A stretch of 13,133 nt of DNA, taken from contig NZ_JBITMQ010000037.1 in assembly GCF_044466355.1 (NCBI RefSeq), positions 1 to 13,133 of the forward strand, in the 5' to 3' direction. Below the pieces are notes generated by a model. That model saw only the letters and a program-made list of their open reading frames with translations, had not been told where the DNA came from and ran no database searches. This DNA is from Actinophytocola sp044466355. GTDB taxonomy: Bacteria; Actinomycetota; Actinomycetes; Mycobacteriales; Pseudonocardiaceae. This document shows, piece by piece, positions 1-6,551 of this stretch (positions are counted from its first letter, which is position 1; each line of letters opens with the position of its first letter). Made by a program: the position numbers and the translations under genes.

Positions 1-57
1 GTCAGGACTCAACGTCCAGGAACACCGAGTGCTCACCAACCGGGCGGCTACCGACCA

Positions 58-81
58 AGAGTGTGCCGGACGGCTCACTCT
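58..81. promoter_or_regulatory. 24-bp interrupted palindrome upstream of the AAA+ gene
   Basis: The left arm AGAGTG-T-GCCG is mirrored by CGGC-T-CACTCT around a central GA. Ten of eleven arm positions pair; the exception is a central T opposite T. It ends 24 bases before the ATG at 106 and just upstream of the AGGAA ribosome site at 93-97. A dimeric winged-helix regulator site is a reasonable reading, and the two-winged-helix protein at 10555-11400 is a candidate binder. It could equally be an RNA hairpin in the 5' leader. The palindrome is visible; its function is inferred. Confidence 0.45.
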
Positions 82-105
82 CAGAACTGATTAGGAACGC
101 CCGCG

Positions 106-1350
106 ATGACCACGCCGACCACCCACACCCCGTCCGTCGCGCCGTCCGTCACGGCGGCACCGACCACGCCGACCGCCCCAGGCGGCGCGCGGAAACGCCT
201 GGGCAACGGTGAACTGCGCGCGATGGTCGCGCGGGTCCTGGTTGACTGCGGGGGGACGGCGCAAACCCCGCGCAATATCGCCGCTGCGCTCGGCGGTCGG
301 TCGTCGGGTGCGGTCGGCAACGCATTGAAGTACCTGGCCGATCGCGGTGAAGCTGAGATCGCGTCCGCCGCCCCTTTGATGTACCGGGCGACCGCGACCA
401 CGGCGTCCGCCGCCGCGCCCACGATCACCCCCGCCCCACCGCGCACGCCCCGCCCGAAAACCACTCCGAAACGAACCGCCAGCGCACCGCCCGCCGAGCC
501 CATGCCCGCCGGGTCCGGTACGGGCGGATCCGCCGCCGGGTCGGCGGGCGTGGTCACCGGTCCGGTGAAACGCCCGAATGGGATGGACTATCACCCCCGG
601 TTGCTGTCCGGGATGCCGGACGTGACCGCGCTGTGGCGGTTGCGCGATGCCGGGGTCGCCGCCCTGTTGTACGGACCGCCCGGGACGGGGAAGACGTCGG
701 TGGTGGAGGCGGCGTTCCCGGACTGCATCACGGTCCAGGGTGACGGGGACACGGTGGTCGCCGATTTCGTGGGGGACTACACGAAAACCCCGGATGGCGA
801 GTTCGTGTTCGTGCACGGTCCGCTCGTCCGCGCGATGCGCGACGGGGTGCCGCTGTTCATCGACGACGCGACACTGATCCCGCCGACCGTGCTCGCCGTG
901 GTCTACCCCGCGATGGACGGACGCCGCCAAATCCTGATCAAAGCCAACGGCGGCGAGGTCGTGGACGCCGCGCCCGGGTTCTACGTGGTCGCCGGACACA
1001 ACCCCGGCGTGCACGGCGCGGTGCTCACCGACGCCCTCGCGTCCCGGTTCTCCGTGCAGGTTCAGGTGTCCAGCGACTACGACCTCGCCGACCAGTTGGG
1101 TGTGGACCGCAAGGCGGTGCGGGTGGCGCGCAACCTCGCCACCCGGCAGGAACGGGGCGAGGTCGGGTGGGCACCCCAACTGCGGGAACTGTTGGCGTTC
1201 AAGAAGATCGCCGCCGTGCTGGGCACCGACGCCGCCGCCGGGAACCTCGTCGGCATCGCGCCGGAAGAGGACCGCGCCACCGTCGCCGCCGTGGTGCGCG
1301 ACGCGTTCGGCCGCACCGTGACCCCGCTCGCCCTCGGCAAACGAGTTTGA
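106..1350 (+). CDS. MoxR/CbbQ-type AAA+ ATPase with N-terminal winged-helix domain
   Basis: The product is a 414-aa cytoplasmic ATPase. Residues about 33-95 form a winged-helix-like domain with the signature RSSGAVGNAL. Residues about 95-155 are a Pro/Ala/Thr-rich linker, and the AAA+ core follows. Walker A is GPPGTGKT (190-197). Walker B is LFIDDA (250-255), with Asp where most AAA+ proteins have the catalytic Glu. A sensor-1-like Asn is in GHNPG (297-301), and a candidate arginine finger is in LASRF (311-315). MoxR-family ATPases usually work with a VWA-domain partner as chaperone-like machines that mature or remodel protein complexes, and a VWA gene lies two genes downstream. The ATG is supported by AGGAA eight bases upstream. 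A fused DNA-binding-like N-terminus is unusual for MoxR proteins and may tether the ATPase to DNA. The ATPase family call is firm; the substrate is unknown. Confidence 0.9.
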   Translation: MTTPTTHTPSVAPSVTAAPTTPTAPGGARKRLGNGELRAMVARVLVDCGGTAQTPRNIAAALGGRSSGAVGNALKYLADRGEAEIASAAPLMYRATATTASAAAPTITPAPPRTPRPKTTPKRTASAPPAEPMPAGSGTGGSAAGSAGVVTGPVKRPNGMDYHPRLLSGMPDVTALWRLRDAGVAALLYGPPGTGKTSVVEAAFPDCITVQGDGDTVVADFVGDYTKTPDGEFVFVHGPLVRAMRDGVPLFIDDATLIPPTVLAVVYPAMDGRRQILIKANGGEVVDAAPGFYVVAGHNPGVHGAVLTDALASRFSVQVQVSSDYDLADQLGVDRKAVRVARNLATRQERGEVGWAPQLRELLAFKKIAAVLGTDAAAGNLVGIAPEEDRATVAAVVRDAFGRTVTPLALGKRV

Positions 1351-1373
1351 CCGGCACGAAAGGGACCTCCGAA

Positions 1374-1643
1374 ATGACAACGGCAATGCCCGCCATGTAC
1401 TCGCCCCCCACGCAACGCGCAGTAGACCACCTCGTCGAACTCGGGTTCACGATCACCGCGAACGGTCGCGACTTCACACACCCCCGAGCCGTGGTCCGGC
1501 TGATCGACGACGGTGCCGCCTGCTTCATCGTCCGGCCGGTACGTCACGGCGACCCGTACTACGACTTCTGGGAAGCGCAGCTCACCCGCGCACCCATGGA
1601 CGTGTTCGCTGCCGCCGTGGCAGCCGCGATCCGCGAGGACTGA
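1374..1643 (+). CDS. small conserved-looking hypothetical protein (89 aa)
   Basis: The start is the ATG at 1374, preceded by an AAAGGGA-type ribosome site and 23 bases after the ATPase stop, so the two genes are probably one operon. The protein is soluble, with no signal peptide or membrane segment. It has a central strand-rich part with FTHPRAVVRLIDDG, an aromatic patch DPYYDFWEAQ and an Ala-rich C-terminal helix. The layout suggests a compact alpha/beta fold. I do not recognise the family. Its place between the MoxR ATPase and its VWA partner suggests an adaptor or accessory subunit of the same complex, which is inference from context only. Confidence 0.7.
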   Translation: MTTAMPAMYSPPTQRAVDHLVELGFTITANGRDFTHPRAVVRLIDDGAACFIVRPVRHGDPYYDFWEAQLTRAPMDVFAAAVAAAIRED

Positions 1644-1689
1644 TCACCCCACCTCGCCGCCGCCGACAAACAGACCAAAGGACGTCACC

Positions 1690-3483
1690 ATGAGCACCCA
1701 CGTCACCGCCGACTCCACCGTTACCGGCACGGCCGTGTTCCCCGCCCGCCCGGAATGGCTGACCCTGTCCGCCGCTTTCGCCGACGAGGTTCCAGTCATC
1801 GCCGACCGCGACGACCTCCTGGTCACTGTCGCACCCGGTGCGGGCGGGGGTGCGCCGGCGTGTTTCTACCCCGCCCGCGCGCTGATCGAGGTCAACGGCG
1901 ACCACCTCGGGGTGGACCCCGCCACCGTGGACCCCGCGAACCTGTCCGACCGCCCCCGCTACGCCCCGGCGTGGGGTGCCCTGACCCACGAATGCGGGCA
2001 CGCCAAACACACCGCCTGGGAACCACCGGACGACGCCCCGCCCGGCGTGGTCGCCGCCGCCATGCTGCTGGAAGAGCCCCGCATGGAAGCCGCGCAAGTC
2101 CGCCGCCGACCCGACGACCGCCACTGGTTGCGGGCGTGCGTGAAGGGCATCGTCGCCGCCGACCTGCAACTGTTCGCCGACCCCGCCACCGCCCCTCAGA
2201 TGACCCCCGCGCACGCCGCGCACACCGCCGCGCTGCTGCTGGGACGCGCGGACGGCGGTGTGCTCACCCGCACCGAGGTCGCCCCCGTCGCCCGTGTCAT
2301 CGAGGACGTGCTCGGCACCGAGACTCTGGGCAAGCTGCGGGCGGTGTGGCGCACGGCGTTGCGCACCGCCGACGACGACGGCGAGACCATGCTCGACCTC
2401 GGGCGGCAATGGTGCGAAATTCTCGGCACCGACCCGAATACCCCCGCCGACCCCGACCCCGGCGCGGCACCCGACCCGTCCAGCACCCCCGACCCATCCG
2501 GTGGCACCTCCGGCACCGGTACCCCCAACGCCCCCGCCGACCCGTCACCGCTGGCCGACGCGATCACCGCCGTGCTCAACGGGGTGGCGGCGAAGGTAGC
2601 GCGGGAGAAGGCACCCGAGGACCCCGCCGCCATCGCCGCCAACGAGAAGGCGAAAGCCGACGCCGCCGACAAGGAGGCACAGAAGGCCGCGCGGCGGGTG
2701 TTCGCCGCTGGTGGTCCCCGCACCGGAACCACCCGGCTCGCGGGCACCCGTCCGCCCACCCCGGAAGAGCGCACCGCCGCGCGGGTGCTGGCGCGCGCGT
2801 TGGACACCGCCGGGACCCGGGAACGGGTCGCAGTGCGCTCCACCTCCGAGGTCCCGCCGGGGCGGTTGCGGATGCGCGGCGTGCGTGCCGCCGAAGCCCA
2901 GCGTGCCGCCGGAGCGGTCGTGACCGCCGAACCGTTCACCCGCACCACCCGCACCCCGGTCACCGTCCCGCCGTTGCGGGTCGGGATCGCCTGCGACGTG
3001 TCCGGGTCGATGGGATGGGCGAGTGCGCATGTGGCCTCGGCGGCGTGGATTCTGGCCAACGCCGCCCGCCATACCAGGGTGCCCACCGAAACCGCGAGCG
3101 TGATCTTCGGAAACCACGTGCGCCCACTGACCCACCCCGGCCGCCCGCCCGCCGAGGTCACCGAGTTCGAGTCCAACGACAACTGGGAAGACATCCCGGT
3201 CGCGCTGGACGCCCTCGACGGCGCCCTCGGGCTGTCCCGCCCCGGCGCGGCGCGGCTGCTGGTCATCGTGTCCGACGGCGACTACCGCCGCCAACCCCGC
3301 CGCGACGGACAGCGCAAACTCAACCGGTTGCGCGCATCCGGGTGCGCCGTGCTGTGGCTGACCACCAGCGACCGCGACACCCCGCTCGACGGGTCAACCG
3401 TCCACGTGCTGACCAACCCCGCCGCCACCGCACGCGCCATCGGGCACGCCGCCACCGCCGCCCTCCGCGCGACCGACCGCTAA
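1690..3483 (+). CDS. VWA-domain protein with N-terminal HExxH metallopeptidase-like domain
   Basis: The product has 597 aa. The ATG at 1690 is chosen over upstream in-frame codons because AAAGGA sits seven bases before it and the upstream frame overlaps the preceding gene. Residues 100-107 read HECGHAKH, an HExxH zinc-site motif. Glu128, Glu129 and Glu133 in the following helix are possible third ligands, as is His107. An Asp/Pro/Thr-rich linker (about 247-288) and a charged Ala/Lys helix (about 300-340) lead to a C-terminal VWA domain (about 428-595). Its MIDAS motif is DVSGS (436-440), with a second acidic position in IVSDGD (526-531). Proteins joining a putative metallopeptidase to a VWA-like domain are known partners of MoxR ATPases, which fits the gene at 106-1350. 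No signal peptide is seen, so it is probably cytoplasmic. Whether it is an active protease cannot be told from sequence alone. Confidence 0.88.
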   Translation: MSTHVTADSTVTGTAVFPARPEWLTLSAAFADEVPVIADRDDLLVTVAPGAGGGAPACFYPARALIEVNGDHLGVDPATVDPANLSDRPRYAPAWGALTHECGHAKHTAWEPPDDAPPGVVAAAMLLEEPRMEAAQVRRRPDDRHWLRACVKGIVAADLQLFADPATAPQMTPAHAAHTAALLLGRADGGVLTRTEVAPVARVIEDVLGTETLGKLRAVWRTALRTADDDGETMLDLGRQWCEILGTDPNTPADPDPGAAPDPSSTPDPSGGTSGTGTPNAPADPSPLADAITAVLNGVAAKVAREKAPEDPAAIAANEKAKADAADKEAQKAARRVFAAGGPRTGTTRLAGTRPPTPEERTAARVLARALDTAGTRERVAVRSTSEVPPGRLRMRGVRAAEAQRAAGAVVTAEPFTRTTRTPVTVPPLRVGIACDVSGSMGWASAHVASAAWILANAARHTRVPTETASVIFGNHVRPLTHPGRPPAEVTEFESNDNWEDIPVALDALDGALGLSRPGAARLLVIVSDGDYRRQPRRDGQRKLNRLRASGCAVLWLTTSDRDTPLDGSTVHVLTNPAATARAIGHAATAALRATDR

Positions 3484-3494
3484 CAGCCCGGTTC

Positions 3495-3510
3495 GGGCGG
3501 GGGAACGCCC
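3495..3510 (+). terminator. short GC hairpin after the VWA gene
   Basis: The arms GGGCG (3495-3499) and CGCCC (3506-3510) flank a six-base loop, 12 bases after the VWA stop. There is no T-tract and the next gene follows at 3562, so it may only attenuate transcription or limit mRNA decay. Hairpins of this size are common by chance in such GC-rich DNA. Confidence 0.2.
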
Positions 3511-3561
3511 CTTCGCCCCGGACCACCCGCCGCACAAGCCACGACCACGAGGTGACCCTCC

Positions 3562-3818
3562 ATGACCGCCACGCGGCTCGCCACCGTGGGCGACGTGATC
3601 GCCGTCCTGTCCGGCTACGACCCCACCACCCCGGTGCGGATCGCCGGCCAACCCCACCACCCGATGGAACACCACCTCGCGCGGGTGGTGTGCACGCCCG
3701 ACGACGCCGAGGGCGACGGCACCCCGCGCATCGACCCGCCCGTGGTGTGGTCGGCATGGGTGAGCAGGTCGGCTACCTTCCCGCGTCCGCCGCCGACGCT
3801 CTCGGATGGTCGCGATGA
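3562..3818 (+). pseudogene. small hypothetical protein, frameshifted (about 85 aa if repaired)
   Basis: The ATG at 3562 has a GAGGTGA ribosome site six bases upstream. The frame begins with VGDVIAVLSGYDPTTPVRIA and runs well to PPVVW (codon 3748-3750). After that it turns into low-complexity Ser/Arg/Pro sequence ending at 3915. Moving back one base at about 3750 gives GMGEQVGYLPASAADALGW and a stop at 3816-3818 that overlaps an ATG (ATGA at 3815). I recall a short actinobacterial plasmid or phage-type family starting DVIxxLxxxxPxTPVR and ending GYLPxxAxxALGW, so the joined reading is the natural one. One base appears lost between TGG and TCGGC. It may be a real lesion or a sequence error. Function unknown. 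Confidence 0.6.
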
Positions 3819-3910
3819 TCACGACCCTTCACGAACTCGTCGACCAGCCCTCGTTGACCAGCCCTCGTCGCGCAGCCGCGGCGCGAGGCGCTCGGCCAAC
3901 AGGACGGTGA
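3815..3910 (+). CDS. possible 31-aa small protein
   Basis: The ATG at 3815 overlaps the stop of the repaired preceding gene as ATGA, the usual sign of translational coupling. The peptide starts MITTLHELVDQPS, continues as an Arg/Ala-rich tail, and ends at 3908-3910, nine bases before the next ATG at 3920. The beginning looks like a protein start; the tail may be a frameshifted remnant of a longer protein. No family recognised. It may be noise. Confidence 0.3.
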   Translation: MITTLHELVDQPSLTSPRRAAAARGARPTGR

Positions 3911-3919
3911 GCTGAAGCC

Positions 3920-4452
3920 ATGTCCGCCAAGACCGACTTCTACCTCGGGCGCGGCCATGGCGCCGAGTGGCTCGGCTCCCTGCAAGGGGAATGCGAACCC
4001 GAGAACCTCCTGCGTGTCCCGCCCGGACGCCTCGCGCTGACCGCGACCGACGAGCCCATCTATCGCACCGCTGCTGTCGCCGACCTGTTCATCACCTCGG
4101 AGACCGAAGGCATCGGCGTGTCCTACCCCCGCCGAACCGGGTGGCCGTGGCCGTGGCCGACGAGTCACGTGAGCAGCTGGATCATCGCCTTCGACCCCGC
4201 CGCGCCCGGCGTGTACGTCACGGTCGGCCGCGGGGTGCGCTGGGAACCACTCGACCCACGCAACCCCCCCGGGAACCCGCCGAAGACATCGGACCGCCAG
4301 ACCTCGAAGCGTGGCTGCGCGCACCCGCCGACCCGCCCTCGGTCCCACTCCCGCTCATGCGCGACCCCCGGACCGGGCTGCTCACCGCCGCCGCACGACG
4401 CCTCACCACCCCGCAAGACACCCACCACAACACGCAAGGAGAAGACCGATGA
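3920..4452 (+). pseudogene. KTDFYxGRG-type hypothetical protein, frameshifted at a C7 run (about 177 aa if repaired)
   Basis: The ATG at 3920 opens a protein starting MSAKTDFYLGRGHGAEWLGS with a later WPWPW motif. I recall short actinobacterial and phage-associated hypothetical proteins with KTDFYxGRG, WLGS and WPWPW, but no function is known to me. The good reading runs to LDPRNPP at a run of seven C (4264-4270). Staying in frame gives Arg/His/Pro-rich nonsense, open for hundreds of codons only because the DNA is GC-rich. Shifting back one base gives REPAEDIGPPDLEAWLR and MRDPRTGLLTAAARRL, then a stop at 4450-4452 that overlaps the ATG of the next gene as ATGA. The coupling supports the shifted reading as ancestral. 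Causes could be homopolymer loss, slippage or sequence error. Confidence 0.62.
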
Positions 4453-4796
4453 CCACCTACAACCCACCCGAAGCCGAGATCGTCACACGCAGCTTCACCG
4501 AGAACGGCTGCGAGGTGACCTCGATCATCTACGACCCCGCCGACGCACAACTGACCATGTACGGCACCGTCACCCGCCACGGCGTACTCGTCGGCAGCTA
4601 CTACTGCGCCGACCCCGCCAACCAGCGGGACTGGCGGATCGTCACCGCCGACGGCCACGACCTCACCGTCGACGGCACCCCGGTACGCCCATTCGACGAG
4701 GGGGCCGCCGTCATCGTGCTGACCACCATCCTCACCGCCCGCGACAGCTTCGAGGTCGAACAGCGGCTCCGCGAGGCCATGCGCCCTCCGCAGTGA
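4449..4796 (+). CDS. hypothetical protein (115 aa)
   Basis: The start ATG at 4449 lies in an ATGA overlap with the preceding reading frame and has AAGGAG (4436-4441) seven bases upstream. The protein begins MTTYNPPEAEIVTRSF. It has alternating strand-like stretches (CEVTSIIYDP, LTMYGTV, GSYYCADP, DWRIVTADG) and a C-terminal helix with EVEQRLREAM. No membrane segment or signal peptide is seen. No family recognised. It is intact while the genes on both sides carry lesions, so it may still be translated. Confidence 0.68.
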   Translation: MTTYNPPEAEIVTRSFTENGCEVTSIIYDPADAQLTMYGTVTRHGVLVGSYYCADPANQRDWRIVTADGHDLTVDGTPVRPFDEGAAVIVLTTILTARDSFEVEQRLREAMRPPQ

Positions 4797-4891
4797 GAAC
4801 GCCACCAACGTTCGGTCATCTGCCCGCCACCCGACCAACCGACCAACAATCTCACCCACGCCAACCGTTACCGATGAATCAGGAGGCCACC

Positions 4892-5603
4892 GTGACCACG
4901 CAGCACGACGCAACGTCGACACCAAGCCCTACCCACGTCCTTGCCGCCCGAGACTGTGTTGCTCGCCCCCACCGTTCCACACGCTGTGCCGATGCGCCTG
5001 CCTGGCGGGGCGTGGGGGCTCGTCGCGGTCGCCGTGCGGACCACCGACGCCGCCGGACCCCCAGTCCGCTATGTCGGGGACGCCCCCGCACCCGATCCTG
5101 CGCACACCGACACCACGGACCTGCTTTCCGGGGTGTGGCTACCCGAACCGCCGCCGCCTGCCACTCTGCACTTCGGAGACGTCGTGATTCGCCCGCTGGC
5201 CTCGCCCGTGGATCCCGCGTTGACCGACGTCGAGGTACTGGTAGCGATGCAGGGCCAGTGATGCACCGAGCGCATCTGGGAAGCAGTGGACGCGCGCTGG
5301 CCACACGAGGTCGCCATGACGGTGCTCACCCATATGCGCTTCCTCGCCGACGCCGCTCTCAGCGACGCCCAATGGACGACGCTGACCAGCGCCATGCCGG
5401 GCTGGTCGTGCTCGATGAGCACCTCGCCACCATTAAAGGCAGGTGGGATTCTCCACCACGGGCCGGACGCGTTCTCCGTGTCCGCCGTCAACGCACTTGC
5501 CACCCGCCTCACCGGCTACACCGCCAACGGCTGGTACCACTGGCGGCGTGCCCGCGACAACCGGCTCCTGGCCGACCTCCGCACCGAACTCGTCCGTCGC
5601 TAG
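4892..5603 (+). pseudogene. broken paralogue of the RAMA-like protein at 11711-12499
   Basis: GTG at 4892 has a perfect AGGAGG five bases upstream. The early frame is lost before about 4941, and one extra base is needed to enter the frame that reads PETVLLAPTVPHAVPMRLPG. This matches PDTMILAPALTPPPMRCPED in the intact paralogue. The frame continues to VLVAMQGQ and meets TGA at 5259-5261, where the paralogue has Trp (LLAYQGRW). In the same frame after the stop come DARWPHEVAM (paralogue DDRWPLVVAP) and a C-terminal block with ANGWYHW and LLADLRTELVRR. That block fits the RAMA/DUF4357-like pattern NGW-x(n)-L-x-x-LR. The product would have been about 236 aa. Two independent lesions make this a pseudogene rather than a single sequence error. 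Confidence 0.68.
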
Positions 5604-5605
5604 CC

Positions 5606-5812
5606 CACGTCGAGCGCGACTTCTACATTGTCCAGAGTCGCGCCGTCGCCGAGGTCCTCAACGACCAGATGACCTGGACCAGCCTCGCCGCCGACCCACC
5701 CAGCGACTGGTGGCGACCAGGTACGACGCCGATGAGATCACCGGGGCCTACACCCACGGCGGTGCGATGCACATCATCGAACACCCCGACGACAGCGTCA
5801 CCTCACCAAACA
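5606..5812 (+). pseudogene. remnant of an unidentified gene, split over two frames
   Basis: Protein-like sequence RDFYIVQSRAVAEVLNDQMT and then AADPPSDWW runs in one frame to about 5713. It continues after a one-base backward shift as ATRYDADEITGAYTHGGAMH and IIEHPDDS. There is no start codon with a ribosome site, and the upstream side abuts the stop at 5603. The right end is undefined because a minus-strand fragment begins to overlap at 5798. No family recognised. It is probably the last decayed member of the small-gene train. Confidence 0.35.
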
Positions 5813-6061
5813 CCACCGCGAGGACTGCCCCTTCATCACCAGTCGAGGAGCGCCAGGAATGCGACAGCCGCGGCGATTGGCCGCACGCGCGCGGCCATTC
5901 CCGGCCGGTACCAACGGCAGGTCGCCAAGCGCGGTGATCTGAGTGAGGGCCGGGTTGCCATCGCCAGGGACGACGCCGTGCAAGCCCGCCTCGAACGACG
6001 GATTCGGGCAGAGGTTACGGCGGGTGTCCGCTCCCACGACGAGCCCGTACGCGCCGCTCGA
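5798..6061 (-). pseudogene. fragment resembling a phage-tail lectin-like module
   Basis: On the minus strand, from an upstream stop at 6064-6062, the frame reads YGLVVGADTRRNLCPNPSFE, then AGLHGVVPGDGNPALTQ and DLPLVPAGNGRA before losing character. The motif NLxPNPSFE marks the start of carbohydrate-binding-like modules in many actinophage tail proteins and some secreted proteins. There is no gene around it. It is best read as an isolated fragment of a prophage or a secreted protein gene. The motif is visible; the phage link is recollection. Confidence 0.35.
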
Positions 6062-6125
6062 TCAAGCGTGTCGCTGACGCGAGTAGGTCGGGCGGATCGT
6101 CGGGTTGGTCAGTCGTAAGGCAGGT

Positions 6126-6171
6126 GCCCCGCCGCCTCTTCTCGTGGCCTTGAGTGCAGGGGCGGCGGGGC
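6126..6171 (+). terminator. 11-bp perfect inverted repeat, candidate terminator
   Basis: GCCCCGCCGCC (6126-6136) pairs perfectly with GGCGGCGGGGC (6161-6171) around a 24-base loop. It follows the decayed gene train and precedes the next operon. No T-tract follows, as is common for actinomycete terminators. It may once have ended the long + strand transcription unit. Confidence 0.4.
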
Positions 6172-6180
6172 CTCCGTAAC
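6167..6180 (+). repeat. 14-bp direct repeat, copy 1
   Basis: GGGGCCTCCGTAAC occurs here and identically at 6552-6565. Both copies are followed, after seven or eight bases, by AAGCAA. Copy 1 lies at the end of the candidate terminator stem. Confidence 0.6.
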
Positions 6181-6200
6181 GCGGGGGAAGCAACCCCGCG
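6180..6200. other. 7-bp GC hairpin
   Basis: CGCGGGG (6180-6186) pairs with CCCCGCG (6194-6200) across a seven-base loop GAAGCAA. It directly abuts the inverted repeat at 6126-6171. Together they could form a double terminator, or part of a structured origin or attachment region. Confidence 0.4.
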
Positions 6201-6223
6201 CGCCGTACTGACCAGGCTCTACT

Positions 6224-6235
6224 TGTCCGCGGACA
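6224..6235. repeat. 12-bp perfect palindrome
   Basis: TGTCCGCGGACA is its own reverse complement. It sits between the GC hairpins and the AT-richer stretch. Possible protein-binding site; no direct evidence. Confidence 0.35.
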
Positions 6236-6325
6236 GCGTCCCCGTCGTGTTCGACAGCGACTGTCACTGACTAGTAATTATGGTCAATATGACGCACTAA
6301 GTAGTAGCGACGAAGCGTGCCAGAG

Positions 6326-6397
6326 CATTAAAGGGCAGTGGTCCTCATCACACACTTTTAATGAATCCTCTCCTTAATGGTTGTGGCCATCATCACA
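6326..6397 (+). promoter_or_regulatory. imperfect 26-bp direct repeat pair upstream of the sigma-factor operon
   Basis: The segments 6326-6352 and 6372-6397 align with about 20 matching positions and one gap. Both share TTAA, GG, GTGG and TCATCACA in the same order. CATTAAA (6326-6332) also mirrors TTTAATG (6357-6363). The region is visibly AT-richer than the surroundings, as expected for a promoter or regulatory area, and lies about 185-255 bases before the ATG at 6581. The pair could be an operator or activator site for the downstream operon, perhaps autoregulatory. Otherwise bases 6236-6580 hold no gene I can support. Confidence 0.4.
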
Positions 6398-6551
6398 TGT
6401 CGAGGTTGTTGACAGGACGTGCTCGCTCCGTCGCTCCGGACCCGATACGCTAGCAGCACTTTCGAGATCGTCTCGTGGTTTGCACTTCTCGTGGCCGTGA
6501 AGATCAAGCAGGGCTACGAGGCGGGATCGAAAGAGGTCAAGCTCCGGTTTC

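Noticed and set aside
91..1386. 431-aa open frame on the minus strand opposite the ATPase gene
   Set aside because: Arg/Gly/His-rich shadow with no domain, typical of GC-rich DNA opposite a real gene.
1755..3818. 687-aa open frame on the + strand overlapping the VWA gene
   Set aside because: Almost all Arg/Pro/His noise; only its last 23 codons are real, as the shifted end of the 85-aa gene.
4250..4300. Programmed -1 frameshift signal at the C7 run
   Set aside because: No clear X-XXY-YYZ heptamer context or downstream pseudoknot was found, and nearby genes carry ordinary lesions. Kept only as an alternative.
3920..6118. A single 732-aa protein
   Set aside because: Only the first 116 residues and a short later piece look like protein. 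The rest crosses three other coding regions out of frame.
6409..6451. TTGACA at 6409-6414 with TACGCT at 6446-6451 as a promoter
   Set aside because: The spacer is 31 bases, too long for a standard promoter. Each box alone is too weak.
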